Below are positions 50,422 to 62,937 of a DNA stretch of 64,000 bases, piece after piece. A program made the translations under genes and the position numbers. The first letter of the stretch is position 1; every line of letters begins with the position of its first letter. The notes under the pieces are model-generated. The model was not told the DNA's origin, did no database searches, and worked only from the letters and a program-made list of their open reading frames with translations. This DNA is from Daphnia pulex (lineage: Eukaryota; Arthropoda; Branchiopoda; Diplostraca; Daphniidae), in assembly GCF_021134715.1 (NCBI RefSeq), contig NC_060023.1, positions 1,240,001 to 1,304,000 of the forward strand, given 5' to 3'.

Positions 50422-53141
50422 TATGTTGAGGTTTTTTAAATTATTTTAAAACAAAATTAACTCGAGCTGAGATCACAAAGAGAAAAAAAGAAACTAGTCT
50501 GGTTGAAATCAGGTCGAAGACTGTTGTGTAAACCGGACACGTAGGGGATACTATGTTGTCTTTATACAAATTCCCGGAGGCTGCGTGAAATAAAGTAATG
50601 ACGTTTCTACGGAGACCAGAAAAACCGGTTTGCATATGCAAATGAGAATAGTTTTCCCCTTGGTTTTCTCAAAAAGCCCGCGGTATTTTCCCCTGTATTC
50701 AAAAACAGGTTCCTGTAGGGTCATGTCAGACGTCACACGTATCCTAGATGCTTCGGGAAATTTTTTTTTTTGCTAATAAAACGTTCGTGAGGAATAATTA
50801 TAATTGATGTAAGCGAAAAACTACCGGGGCTTTTGAAAGAAAGACAAGCAACACGTTTCCCGGTTTCCCCCCTGTATCTTTTGTTTAGTTGGAAAGTAAC
50901 GACGTCATTGCGGCACAGACCGGAAGTACAAGGCTATACTCTTCTCTCTCCCCCCTTTTTACGTCTAGAAACACGTGACTGTGTGTGCATAAACATTCGT
51001 TAGGGGGTGGAGGGAGGGGGAGAGAATGATTTGAAACGGTTTGAAATAACTACAAAGTTATTTTTAAAATGCAACAAACTGTTTAACGAGAGTTTCTTAT
51101 TTCTTTTTTAAAAAGGAAATCAAAAGTTTAAAGTTTCTTTTCTGGCAGATGGGAGTAAACAGTCGTCTGCTGTGATCAAGTGGATTTTATCAAAGTCATC
51201 AATTTGAATTTTCTTTTTCTTCGAAATAATAAAATTGCCCAATTTGAGTACAAAAGACCAGCGACCCGGAACTGTGGATGAAATGGATCATTTTTTTGTT
51301 TTTTGTTTTTCGCTATGCCTCCAAGGTAAACTAGCCGGAAGCTACTACAAACAGCGTGACTCATGCAGACAGTAATCACGCCCACGTGATACAACTCTAT
51401 GCGCTTTGGAACAGCCGTCTGCGTGCGGGTTTTACAACTGGTAGGGTGGGAGAATAGAAACAAAAAGGTGGGGGGGGGGGATGACAGCACAGAGAAAACT
51501 AACAGTTCACTGGAATTTTAAAAATGGTCTTTTCTTTTAACTGTTTCCTGGAAAAAATTCGATTTTTTGGTTTTCTATAATACCTCAATTCGTGAAAGAG
51601 GTGTTTAATTCCGTGGTAATGCTGTGGCGATTGCGTCATCTTCACTTGACGGACGAACAACTAGAAATGCAAAACTGTCAACACCTCCGGAATAATTGTT
51701 AACGTATTTCTCTCCCCCCCCTTCCAGTATATACCGGGGAAACACCCCACAAAAATTCGTTCCATTCCCTAAAAATATCTTCAAACCGAAGGGTGGGCTG
51801 AGTAAACAAAAAAATCTTCTCCTAATTTTATTTAGTTGAGAAAAAAAGAGAAAAGGTTACGGGATGGGGGTCAAAATGTCTTCCAGATGTTTCCGCTGCC
51901 GGTTTGGAATTGAACCTGATTAAGACGCATGATCCCCCCCCACCCCTCTCAAACTCGAGATCCATCATCCGGCCGGAGTTCCAATTTAAAACCTTTTTTT
52001 TCCCATCGTGATCGACGCCAGTCATTCGACGCTCCGCACAAAAGTCTCACCATCGTCGTAATAAAATAAAATTTGAAACCCCCGCTCTAATGTGTCTGGA
52101 CTTTGTCATCGAACTGAATTCATTTGACTAAATTATTTCTGATGTGTAAAACAGGAAAAATGGTCGATTGAACTACAGGAAATCAAGCCCGCCGGAAGGA
52201 GCTCCTTTTCTTAGAAAAATGGGCAGGTGGTAGGCGTGCCCTGGAGCAAACAATCCGCTGCGATTTTATATTTGCGGTGATTTGATTGGTGTAATGACTA
52301 CCGTGACCGCAGCACACTGCCGTGTGTAACCTTGGCAACGGCCCGAAAGAAAATTCTGAAGGTCGAAACAAACTCTTGAATCGTTCAAATCAATTTCGTG
52401 CGATATGACTCATCTGCCGGCCCATCAACGAAATGTGTGTGCGTGTTCAATCAAAGCAAATACAACCGCACGCATCTGGCGCGTGTCATTAACATGTTCG
52501 AGACTAAGCGCCACTCCCATCGGGCCATCGCTATTCACATTTTTATTGGGGGCATCTCAGTTTCGATGCTGATCGAATTCTTGTCGATTCCAAGAATTCC
52601 GGAGATGCTCAATCCACTCAACCGGATCGCCACCCCAAAAAGAAAAAGAAATCAGTCGACACCGGATGCCGATTTCTTCCTTTCGTGAATGACAAGTCAC
52701 GAACTTTCTAGAAAATCCGTTACGCAGTTCAACTAAATCATTTTTTTTCTTCTTCAATGGGAATATGTCGAAAAATGAAAATAAATAATAAATTCCTCCA
52801 GATAAATGTTGGATGTCTGCTTTTCGTTTCACGTCACAGACGACGAGACCGATCCCAAGACCGATCTAATTTCAATTTCCCACATACGACATGATATCTG
52901 TTTGGGTGACCTCGATGTGTTTGATAAATCAACTTATTGAATATGCCACCCAAGTGTGATTAATGTGAAATGGAAATGATTGGATAGCGCAATCTAAATC
53001 ACCCGCCCAAGTAAAGACACTTGGCCATCTAGCGGTGGAATAACACACTCGACTGGGAAGTCAAGCAAAACAAAAATTCCTTTCCGCGGATGAACGATTG
53101 AAACGCGCATCAAAGTTTTAAAAGAAAAGAAAATGACTCAC
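50422..53141 (-). other. Long first intron and promoter area of the Munc13-4-like gene
   Basis: For transcripts from exon A this is intron; for exons B and D it holds their promoters. It contains C- and G-runs near 50.23, 51.47 and 51.71 kb and no further convincing exon. An open frame at 52398-52688 on the plus strand has no recognisable domain. Confidence 0.45.
53025..53038. promoter_or_regulatory. CCATCTAGCGG element beside first exon A
   Basis: CCATCTAGCGGTGG lies about 100 bp past exon A on the minus strand. It has a counterpart CCATCTAGCGGCTG at 55524-55537 at the same relative place beside the decayed copy. It resembles a CTCF-type half site. Confidence 0.35.
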
Positions 53142-53341
53142 TTCATTCCGCCTTCTTCTTCTTCTAGGGCTTCTTCCGCATGTTCCAGCTCGTCATCGTT
53201 TATTGGCAAGGCGTATTCTTGGAGAATTCGCTGGACTTCCTCATCAACATCCAGCGCCTCTTGCCACAACTGGTTATAAGCCGAATTATCCGGAATAATT
53301 TCTTGTCCTTCTTCATCCTCTTCATTGTAGTTGGACGCCAT
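53142..53341 (-). CDS. Alternative first exon A of the Munc13-4-like gene
   Basis: A 200-nt segment starts MASNYNEEDEEGQE, continues with QLWQEALDVDEEVQRILQEY and ends EEEEGGM plus two bases at GAA|GTGAGT, phase 2. Joined to the exon at 49273 it gives 1227 aa. This N terminus is strongly acidic, unlike the basic exon B. The conserved short helix around WQEALDVDEEVQRIL is also seen in the decayed copy at 55.7 kb, which supports exon A being real coding sequence. Confidence 0.7.
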
Positions 53342-55520
53342 TGCAAATGGATTGGGTTAGACTAGTCTAGGACGAAAATAAAAACCTGCAGGGCAAAATC
53401 GTAAAATTTAATTCGATGGAAAGAAAACAAAAAAATGTTATAGCCTAGAGGAAAAGGCGTCGCGACGCTGCGGAAAACTTTAACCTTGAATACGCCTCTC
53501 GCACAGCCCGACAACACGTATGATCTCTTTCACGACTGTTGGAAAAATCAACCCAAAAAACTAATCTTTAAAACACATTCCACTGGCGTCTTAATCCCCT
53601 GCTAAAACTGATAAAATAAAGGCGAACATGTAATTTGAATGTGACGGAATACATTTGATAGGATATCTATTCTAGATAAATGGATAAACAGCTGATTATT
53701 ACGAAATATAACATACCTGTTGGTAATTGGAATCAAATTGTTGTTGTTATCTTTTCTGAGGGGGGGAGAGAGTGTTCGTTCAGAACGTCCGTTCGTGAGG
53801 CTCACGAGTGAAAACTGCAGGCCATCAGCTGTTGCAGGTATATGAAAACTTGCCTATAGCAGCAAGGATGAAGGTGATTTGGGACATCCCCTCCTTCTAT
53901 ACAGCCTACCACAGGATGTTGGTATGCCCTTCAGTGTGTTCAAATGCCACATCGGAAACGGGAAAGTCGAGGCGTCTATGCGGATCAGTCCCGGCCCCCT
54001 CAACGCCAAAATTTCAGCCGCAGGCGAAATTTTCTCCCGACTCACTCACGAAAAGGATAAAACCCACAAAAGACGTGGAGGGCATACAAAAAAAGACCAT
54101 GTGACGTCAGTGATGCTGCACGTTTTTCCTCGTAGACTTTTGCTCTTGACATTCATACTTTTCCCCCCCAGACTGAGGATTGCAGCATCATAGTCACTGC
54201 GTTCCTTTGGAAAATGATGTCATGCCTAAAAGGAGGTAGAGATGACGTTTGACGTCGTCCATAAAAAGTCATGCATTCCAGTCATTTTGTTCAATGGACC
54301 TCCATTCAGAAACCTTAGATAAGAAAAAGAGTATAAATTAGTTTTAATGGTCCCGTTCAAATTTAGCCACACAGATAAGAATATTTGAATATGGTATGCA
54401 ATTTAGCATAATGTAACCACTAATGTAAAAACATTGGTTTGCAGGTTTTATGTAGGCCTATAAACATCTGACGTTTAGTTTGGTAGAATCACAATGTCTA
54501 CATGTCATGAAATTTTGTTGCTAATGAACTTCAAGGAAATCACACCAACAAAGACAAAAAATAAACAATTAGTTTTGTGATTAAGGTCATAAGGTGTTTG
54601 AGATATCAAGAGCACAGCATATGAGTTAGGTAGGTAAGCTGACCGTTTCATATCTAAAAACTTGTGAGAAGTTAAACATAGAAACACATTCTGACACTTT
54701 GAAATATGTTAGTACCTGTTAGGTACTGAGTATTTCCATTTAATTCACTAGATTTTACGAGAATATATTTGAGTAATCTTGGGTGTGTACTCAGTGTAGG
54801 AGTCAGGCAGTCCAGCCATCACGAGCCACAAACAAGACCACGTGATTTTATCGATTTTCTGGTTTTATTGCAATTGATTAAAACACAAATTATACTCTAT
54901 CACTCACGTTAAGTGTTTTCTTCATCCAGGATTCTTCGTTTCTTCGAATTTTTATAAAACATAATCGCTTCATTTTAATTTTTACACGATGTTCGAGATT
55001 TGAGCGCCAAAAACAAAATGTTATCTTTTCACTTAACATGGTTGCCAAACCTCAAAATTGACATTTAGAAATAAAAAAGTTAAAAAAAATAGTGAATGGA
55101 TTTTTAAATATTTATCTTTGAATAACATCGAGGAAGGGAGGGACAGGGGAGGGAGAGGGAGAGCGTGTTACTGTGTATGAGTTCATAATTTCATATGGAA
55201 TAAAGTAGTGCGGTAATCGAAGGTGTTTACTACGTTTATGAATTACCTTGAGCGCCTTGAGCTACCCTCGTCAGTTAATACCTTTTGTTCTGCAAATCAA
55301 TTTAAGTAATTTGCAGATTGCAACTTTAATCTATCGGAATTCGGATACTTAGATGATCTCAGGTTATTGGTAAAATTTAAATATTTGAATATTCCATTCT
55401 AGTGTGATTGATTCGAAATTGTATGATCGAAAAAGTAATTGCTATTTGCTATATTACTTGTTCCGCTGTTCGTATCTTTTTTCGCACCCGCCAAGTCCTT
55501 GAAGTCATAGTTCAGGTTGG
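53342..55520. other. Upstream region of first exon A
   Basis: It holds the exon A promoter. Overlapping 100-aa open frames at 53.8-54.2 kb (plus) have no domain and I do not call them. A block at 54985-55075 (GAGCGCCAAAA, AACATGGTTGCCAA) recurs at 55895-55965. Confidence 0.4.
54985..55075. repeat. Short duplicated block, left copy
   Basis: It matches 55895-55965: both have a TTGAGCGCCAAAA box followed by CATGGTTGCCAA and then CTCAAA. Probably part of the duplication that copied first exon A. Confidence 0.5.
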
Positions 55521-55523
55521 CCA

Positions 55524-55800
55524 CCATCTAGCGGCTGAATAAAAAACTCGACAGGGAGTAGAAATGACTCAAATAATCCCCTTCACGGTTAAACCAACCA
55601 AAATCGCCTTTTTCAAATCAAGAATTACTTACTGGATGTCATCGTCATCTTCGGCTGCATCCTCACGGTCGAACTCTTCGTTTATCTGTACTGTATGATT
55701 GTACAGGATTGGCTGAACTTCTTCGTCAACATTCAGCACCTCTTGTCACAAATGGTTGTAAACCGAGACTCTGTAGTCGGATGCCATAGCCAATAGATTA
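55524..55800 (-). pseudogene. Decayed duplicate of first exon A
   Basis: On the minus strand an ATG at 55787 opens MASDYRVS; then comes an in-frame TGA (55748-55746) where exon A has the TGG of LWQEAL; then QEVLNVDEEVQPIL matches QEALDVDEEVQRIL. It ends at a good donor (CCA|GTAAGT at 55633), in the same phase 2. Upstream (MASN/MASD) and downstream flanks, including CCATCTAGCGG, also match. Part of the acidic N-terminal stretch is deleted. It is an ancient local duplicate of the promoter-exon unit that has lost coding ability but kept a splice donor. Confidence 0.8.
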
Positions 55801-57517
55801 ACTGAGGTTTATATAGGTCAAAATTTCGAAAGGATTTCAGAAACTAAGAAGTTTCGGCACACAAAATTTCCATTTTTCATCCGTTTTATTTGTATTTGAA
55901 AATTGAGCGCCAAAATTTCAGATTATGAATTTTCACCAAGAACATGGTTGCCAACTCAAAGCTTGAATGAAAATTTCTCTGCAAGAAATAAATAGCTAAA
56001 CACGATTTTTTTCCCGTCTAAAAATATAAAATGTTTGATTAAGTTTTGTCGAGTTACAAACCAATTCATTTTGTTTAATATAAAAATCCGCTTAGATTTT
56101 TTCATACGGCGATTTGCTTTATTAGAAAGCACATTTTCATAGCATCAGTTATATCATATTATATCGGTATCAGAGAAAAAACAAACACAATGCCCTTGAT
56201 CCCATTGCCTGCCGTTGCTAACGTAAAAATGTAGTAACATTCTAGAATGACGTGGCGTGGCAGTGCAGTATACTGATATATCACGAGTTGGCAACGTCCG
56301 CCTTTTAATGAATTTCCCTAGGAAATGTGTGGATAAAAGTTACTGGCAAGTTTGGGCGTGTTTCTGTTTGATGCAAGTTAGTTGTGAGGCGGCAATCTAC
56401 GGTGCTGTGCATTGAAATTTATTTATTTAAAAGCAGCTTGGCGAGTTGCATTAGAATATGACTACAAAAAGTCATACAATTGAGCAGAAGAAGAGTAAAT
56501 CAAATTAAAAAAAATTCAAAAGAAGTTAGCGATATTGCGCTTTGTGTCCGATACGCCCCACCCATTTCCTCCATTACGTAAGCCAAGGGGGACGGGTAGA
56601 CCTTGGCTAAAGTGATCGATTTACTTTAATCGATATTTAGAATGTATCGATATACAAGGCATAAAGGAAGATGCTTAGAATGTTTTTCGTTTTCTCATTC
56701 AATAAGTCCTCGAAATGTGACTAGTACAAAGATTTACAAGTGAAGAAAAAACATGTTAAATAAGTTCATGCTGTGAAATCTAAATGGATTATCTGTCGGG
56801 GTATGTCCTCTATCTTTGTTAAACTTATTATCGGTTAACGTGTAATTTGTGTAAAATTTGTATGATATTGTCTTAATCAATAAACATTTATTACCTAAAG
56901 TTTACTTCTCACAAGAATCTTTAAGCTTAATGCTTTAAATTTTTCAAGACTTTATTTAAGTTGTGACTGACTTCTAATAAGGCGAGTAAATGCAGAGATT
57001 TTCTATAATTAGAATGTAGAGATAGATGTAATAGGGACTCAAAAGGGTATTATGAAATTTTAAGTTATTTGTTATATCCTTTCTTTCCCGAAAGAAATTA
57101 TTTCGTTACAAATCGAAGGAGACAAGTAAATGAGCATTCTTTTCCAAATTGACCATTTGACCAATCCTCGTCCTCGTTTCAAGGAGTCGAGCAGGAAAAA
57201 TATACTTAAGTTTTGGTCCCCCAGATGGCGAAGACGAAATTCAGCAGACGACGCAGCCTCCTATTTTCACCCGATTCACCCACCCAAAACCTCCCGATCT
57301 CCGATCCATCCGATCTGCTAGCAGCGCCAGGACGGAGGAATCAAGTTTTTGGCTTTTTGGTTGACTCGATTTTTCCTCGGGAGTGAGTTTTTAGGGCGAG
57401 TGATTTTCCCGCTCGTGAAAACGAAAGTGAATGAGTAGACCCGACAGAAGATCAAGATAGTTGGTCTTCAAGTTTTATGTTTTAACCCAAGTTTTCTAAC
57501 ACTTCACTGCGATTTAG
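55801..57517. promoter_or_regulatory. Spacer upstream of the 479-aa membrane protein gene
   Basis: No coding exon is called. TCGAT elements occur at 56613-56620, 56628-56635 and 56644-56654 (TGTATCGATATA), similar to the cluster upstream of ULK3. The segment at 57.15-57.5 kb is GC richer and is the best promoter/5'UTR candidate; a 63-aa open frame there lacks coding character. Confidence 0.4.
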
Positions 57518-59652
57518 ATGACAATATTGCGTGCACATCAATATCTGTACTTCAGTGGTAAGTAGCTAGCTTCTTTCATAGTATTACTCACCAGCCATTA
57601 GTGATTTCAATGTGTATCATTTAACCTGTGTGAACTATGCCCGTAGAATTTGTCAGGTTTGTCACAGAGGTTGCTGTCTAAGAATTCCTAGTAGGTTTAG
57701 ACACTATGCTTTCTTGTGTCTTGAATTGTAGTGTAATTGAAGATGTATCATAGTTAATAATTAGAAATGCTCAGTTTTTACACCTCACTTCTGTGTGTTA
57801 CATCAACCTGTGGTTCAGACATAGTTCAACCTCGTGTAAAGAATTCTCAGAGACTGAAATGTCTGCGATATGGTTGATTTGAGTAATTACCTCAATTGAA
57901 ACCTACCTCCCATGAAATTGCATGCTTGTGGTAAATGCTGTAAAAGGTTATAATCTTAGAACACATTATTATTTCGACATTTTTGGTTTTCTAGTTTCAC
58001 ATTCGATGACATCTACTCCTTCTAGTTGTAAATACCTAGTGTTTCAACTAGAAAATGATTTTGATCTACGTCATTATCATTTTGGTTTTGGTTCAAAATG
58101 GTCAGAGAGAGAACTGCTTTGAGTATGTAGATTTTCATTGTTCATTAATTTATTTAACAATTGTTCATCTTTAGTAACTCTCCTTCTGGTAAATAAATTT
58201 TCCAGTTATAATGATTCAAGTCAAGTGGCAGTGAAACCAGCGATAGACTTGTCGGGATCTGTTCCTCCAAGATATTCACTACTACAACCGGTACAGCTCC
58301 TATACAACAATTACGGCCCGTTTAAGATTAATTTTAAACGCATCGACAATGAAAACGTTTACAACTCTTTGAGAGACTTCTCTTTGAGGCTTTCCAAGCT
58401 GCCGTATTATTTGGAAAGAAACGGTACTTAAATATGCAAACTTATTCAGTGACTTCAGAGTATCCACTAATTAAATATTTTCCCTATGGATTACATAGTT
58501 TTAGGTACTATGTTGGTTGTATTGCTGGTCATACTCACCGTAACCCTGAACAAATACAAGCTCACTAGCAACCATCGCCGCAAATACAAGAAACTTAAAA
58601 GCAACCTAAATACTCTCACTAAAAAATTCGAGGAACAGCACAAGGTTTGAACAACTTGTAACACGTAAACTCCTGTAACATTTGATTATATCTAAATGAT
58701 CTTTTTCACTATCACTTTTTAGGTTATAGGAAGACAAGATAGGTTCATATCGCAGCAGCACGAGAGGATTATTCGACTCAGCATCGAAAAGATGAAAGAT
58801 TTCGGGTCCGACTTTGCTCAAGGCGTCAAAATCACTAGTCTTAAAGAGGCGGTTCAGCACATATTTGGTAGAAGTGCAAAAAATGTTGAAGACCAACATG
58901 TAATAATTGAGTGCTCCAAGATTAGAGATTTACTTAGGCCCAGCGACGGTGCCAACAACTCGGACTATGTAACAGGTATTCAACGAGATCTTTTGATTTG
59001 GTACTTGGAGGGAGTGAGAGGGTACCGACTTAAAAGTCCATCTGAGCTGGAAGACAAGCTGAGAAGATTTCCATGGGTGGTCGAAGACGGGAAACTGTCC
59101 CTCGTTAATGTGCGTAAATGCATTCGTTTTGTGCACAAAGATCTTAAACAAACCTTAGCCTTTTTAGCCCAAACGATTGATTGGGATGATTTGAATTCGT
59201 TTATTTCACCAAGACCCAAAAAAGGCAAAGCAAAGGGCCATGGACTTTATTTCCTTATGCACCATTTGTACGCTAGCCATTGCAAAGCGACCAGCGCTAC
59301 TGCACACAATCCTCAAAGTCTGTTTTCTTTTCCGCCACCAGGAGAAATAGAAATAGATGCGCAGGGTAGAATTGAAACTGGGCCTGGAACAATCAAAATT
59401 AAAATGGGTGAAATCAAAATCTCTAAAGAGAAAATCCCAGAAGCAAAGAAACAACTGAAACGATCCCTTGTATTCTTTGCTGGTTTACATAAGTTAATTG
59501 CAGTCAACGACGATGTGTCCCCTTGTGCGTCCCCTATTTGTTACGATCTCATAGGATATATATTTATTTCGGGGGGAACTAACGTCACTAAAAACGAAGT
59601 GCTTCCACTGCCTCCCCTTGGAAAGATTTCGTACTTAATATTTAATTCTTGA
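57518..59652 (+). CDS. Uncharacterised single-pass membrane protein with coiled coil
   Basis: Five exons, 57518-57557, 57995-58100, 58206-58423, 58499-58644 and 58723-59652, keep phase and give 479 aa; if translation starts at the ATG in exon 2 (58007) the protein is about 17 aa shorter. I do not recognise the family. Residues about 122-140 form one membrane helix (LGTMLVVLLVILTVTLNKY), followed by a basic stretch and a likely coiled coil (KKLKSNLNTLTKKFEEQHK). The large C-terminal part is soluble, with LLIWYLEGVRGYRL, a lysine-rich repeat-like segment (IKIKMGEIKISKEKI) and a conserved-looking hydrophobic end. No clear signal peptide is seen, so the topology is open. The soluble domain has an ordered composition. 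Confidence 0.7.
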
Positions 59653-61254
59653 ATGCCATAAGTGCACCTTCCAGGAATAGAGTTCCCTTCTGCCGTTATC
59701 TTTATCATCAATATATTATATGAAATATTTTTATCCAGATGCTTTCTTCCATCAGACTATCCTTAAATAACCCCCATTTTAAAAATTAGTTTACAGACTG
59801 TTTTCTTTTCCAATTTTCAACATTTCCTTCCAAACGGTTGTTTTAATTTTTTTTTTTTGTTTTGATAATCAATTTTCTCTGTCTTGCTTTCCAATTTATT
59901 AAGAAGTCCTACTGAACTCTATTCTGGTGCTGCAATAAATGATCGATGCAGGTGTGTTTGTATAGATCATGTACCATTGTACCTGGCATTAATTTTTGCG
60001 AAAAATAAAAAATGTAAAAGTCTGGAGATATTCGATTTTAGCACAGGTTGAAGAGATAGTAATTCTCCGAGTGGTAGGTAAGTGAAGACCCAATCGGCCC
60101 TAGTTAAGACGAAACTTTTAAATCCCTGAAGTTTGTTAATACTACATTGAAACTTGAAAGCTAACGGTAATTTTGTTGGTAATTGTGACATTTATAAAAT
60201 TCTCTTTAACTTTTGTGTGTTGTTTTTTCAGGTCAACTTCAGACTTTTAAGGACATAATCAAGAGTTAAGGAAGAGCTTTATACTTACGTTCCGGTTTGA
60301 CTTGTTGCCGGAAGTTTTGATACCTTGACTGTAATGCATAATGTCGGAAGTTCAAATTCAAAATAACCGGCATTTTATTTTATTTTAAAAAAGTTGTTGG
60401 TTATCATCACTAGAATGCGCTGATGCGATCTTGGAGAAAAACAGCATGACAGACACATGTGTAAGTTTGTATGTTTAAAATTTGTGTCGATATCAAGAAA
60501 GAAAGCGGGACCTTGATATGGACTGCTTCTCCTTGAAAAGAGTTTTTATACAAAATTTTATGTTTGAATGCATGTAAGCGTTTATTCTACGAATAGACCT
60601 GCTATTTTTAATTTTTGAGCTGTATCTTATGAAATGTTTTTTTTTTATTCGGATGCCATCTTCCGCTGATCTATCCGCAATAACCCCTCTCCTTGTTTTG
60701 TTTACAGACTGTTTACTTTTTCAAAATTGCTCCTAATGTACCTAGGACAATTCTCAATGGATGAATTCAAGAAAGCCTTCCAACTGTTCGCATATCTTTT
60801 TGATAGCTGTAATCGATGAGGGAAAGACAGCTAAAATATGTGGTAAGTATTAGGCTTCAAGTCATGTCTATTCTTTTGTAGTCAAATCCTACAGTTACTT
60901 TCTGATGCAGACGAAGCCATTGGTCCTTTTTTAAAATGTCTCGCGAGAACTCGTTTGAGGAAGTGATTTCGCGCATCGCTGACTTAAATTAACAAAGGAA
61001 GCGCGCTGCTTTTTTTCCTTCAGGTATTTCCAACTTGTCTCGCTTAACCATTTTGATTTCTTCGTTAGCCCCTTTCCGACCCCAAACACTACCATATCCT
61101 CAGAGTAGGTGACGGTTTGGTCACTCATCATTGGTCACTGGTGACTCATCTCCAATTGTCATACCCAAATCATCCTATTTTCATTTCCTGACTTCCCAGT
61201 TTCCACGACGTTAATTTATTAATTTATTTTTTACTTTTTCTCCGTCTTTTTGTT
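59653..61254. other. 3' region of the membrane protein gene with a duplicated block
   Basis: No exon is called. About 110 bp at 59718-59825 recurs at 60627-60735. Both carry ATGAAAT, TTTTTAT, GATGC-TCTTCC, AATAACCCC and GTTTACAGACTGTTT in order. Confidence 0.5.
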
Positions 61255-61480
61255 TGACGGCAGGGCGCTACTCACTGTCTGAACGCAAAGATGACCAGAC
61301 ACGGTCAGGTCAGGTCCACATCTGACATTGTTTTCTGCTCCGTATTCATCCACATTTGCACAGCTACTGGTTGATGCAAGTCTTGGCTAAATTCGCCGTT
61401 TGGAAAGTGGATAACTCACAGTCACCATCTAGAACAACTAAGCCAGTTAGGAAACGCTGTCGTTCTCATTCACTTTCCCA
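61255..61480 (+). other. Candidate 5'UTR exon of the 187-aa gene
   Basis: GC-richer sequence ends at a CCCA|GTAAGTT donor. An acceptor (TTTTCTCGTAG) at 62899 lies 39 nt before the next ATG. The left edge is arbitrary: it may be a transcription start or follow the TTGACGGCAG acceptor at 61263. Confidence 0.35.
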
Positions 61481-62899
61481 GTAAGTTGCGACATTTTGAA
61501 GTTTTTTTTTAACGTTTGGGTGCTATTATATATTCTTTTATAATTTTAATCTTACTTAAAGTTTTTTTAAATTTTTTAATTGAGCAGTAGGTCCTTCACG
61601 GGTCTATTCTGAATCAGGACCAACAACACGAAATTTACTGACGACCGGTACATTGAGCTTTCTTAATTTTTTTTTTATGCCATAATGGTTTACTATCGAT
61701 ATGTTTCTCTTAAGTGGAACCAAACTTACTTTATTCCTGTTAATTTAACGATGTCAATTGGTTTGGTTTATTTGTAAGAGAACTTTGAAGATTTACTGAA
61801 ATAAAGTTGTTGTTGAATTCAGCGCTTATAAAAATGCGTTATTTTATATTTTGTCCATAAGGTGGCTGGCATGTTTAGTGGTTGCTTGAAAAAGTTTTGA
61901 ATTTGTAATACTAGATGTCTCTAGACGGCTAATGGTGGTTTGTTATGAAAAGTGTTTCAATGTGTTTCCCTAAATTGTGTTACGCCAGAGACCAGGGGGA
62001 GGCTTTCAACGACTGCTAGAGTTAATTGGCGACCTCTCCAAGAATTCACGTTTCATTTTTAAATAGTAATTTCCTGGCTAGTAAGTTGAAATTAAAATTC
62101 ATTACACGACATGCCATGTACGAAAAGATCGCAACCAAGTACGCTCCCTGTCACACGTTCTTTTATACGGTTACATTTGTGATTTTTCACCAGCCCTGTC
62201 GAATTTTAGCTCTACGACGATAAGGAAAGTCTAAAAAATGAAGGCGACTTTAAATAATAACCTTATTATTTATGAAATGCAAATTGGCGTGATTTTGTAG
62301 AGGACGTGATGATGGATGTAAAATTCGCAAGGTTTTGGATTTTTTTTCAAGTTTTAGTGCAATAGTGCCATAGCCTTAGCAAGTAGACCCAAACTCATAA
62401 ATAGGATTTAAAAACTTCATAATGATTAACGAACTAAACGAAGCCGAAATAGAAATAGTCCACCACAAAGTTAGAATCAGAATTACAGTTAATCACATTC
62501 GGCAAAATATTTATCAAACGTCAGAGCAGGGGTTAGAGAGGATGTATGGACGATATGGATGTATGGATCGATTCGGTTAGAGTTATTGATGATATACATC
62601 TATAACTCTGATTCGATTCTCGATTCTTTTTTAAAAGCAGGCGCCCTGTTGAGCGCGAGCTAATTGGTCAAGTCCTTTTATTTATTTTCAATTCAAAAAG
62701 ATAATTCCCAAAGGGGCGAAGAAGAGGGTTTACCATTTCCCGTATTACTTTGGCTTTTGTTTCAACGGTAGTCTGCTGCTGCTGAACGCTGTTGTTATTT
62801 GTTAACTTATCATCGATTGCAATGAGGAGAACAGAAATCTTATCCTGCTGATCATTTATTGTTTTCGAATTCTAAAATCAAGTACTTGTTTTCTCGTAG
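61481..62899. other. Probable 5'UTR intron, nothing else seen
   Basis: AT-rich sequence without coding exon. Small direct repeats occur near 62.55 kb (GGATGTATGGACGATATGGA followed by a near copy). Confidence 0.35.
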
Positions 62900-62937
62900 C
62901 ATTGTTATTTTGGTTGCGTTCATTGCTTTTTTAAACG

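Noticed and set aside
53808-54193. Two overlapping ~100-aa plus-strand open frames
   Set aside because: They overlap in different frames and neither shows a domain or splice support; likely part of the exon A promoter region.
57130-57321. 63-aa plus-strand open frame
   Set aside because: Arg/Pro/Ser-rich and directly upstream of the 479-aa gene; more likely 5'UTR.
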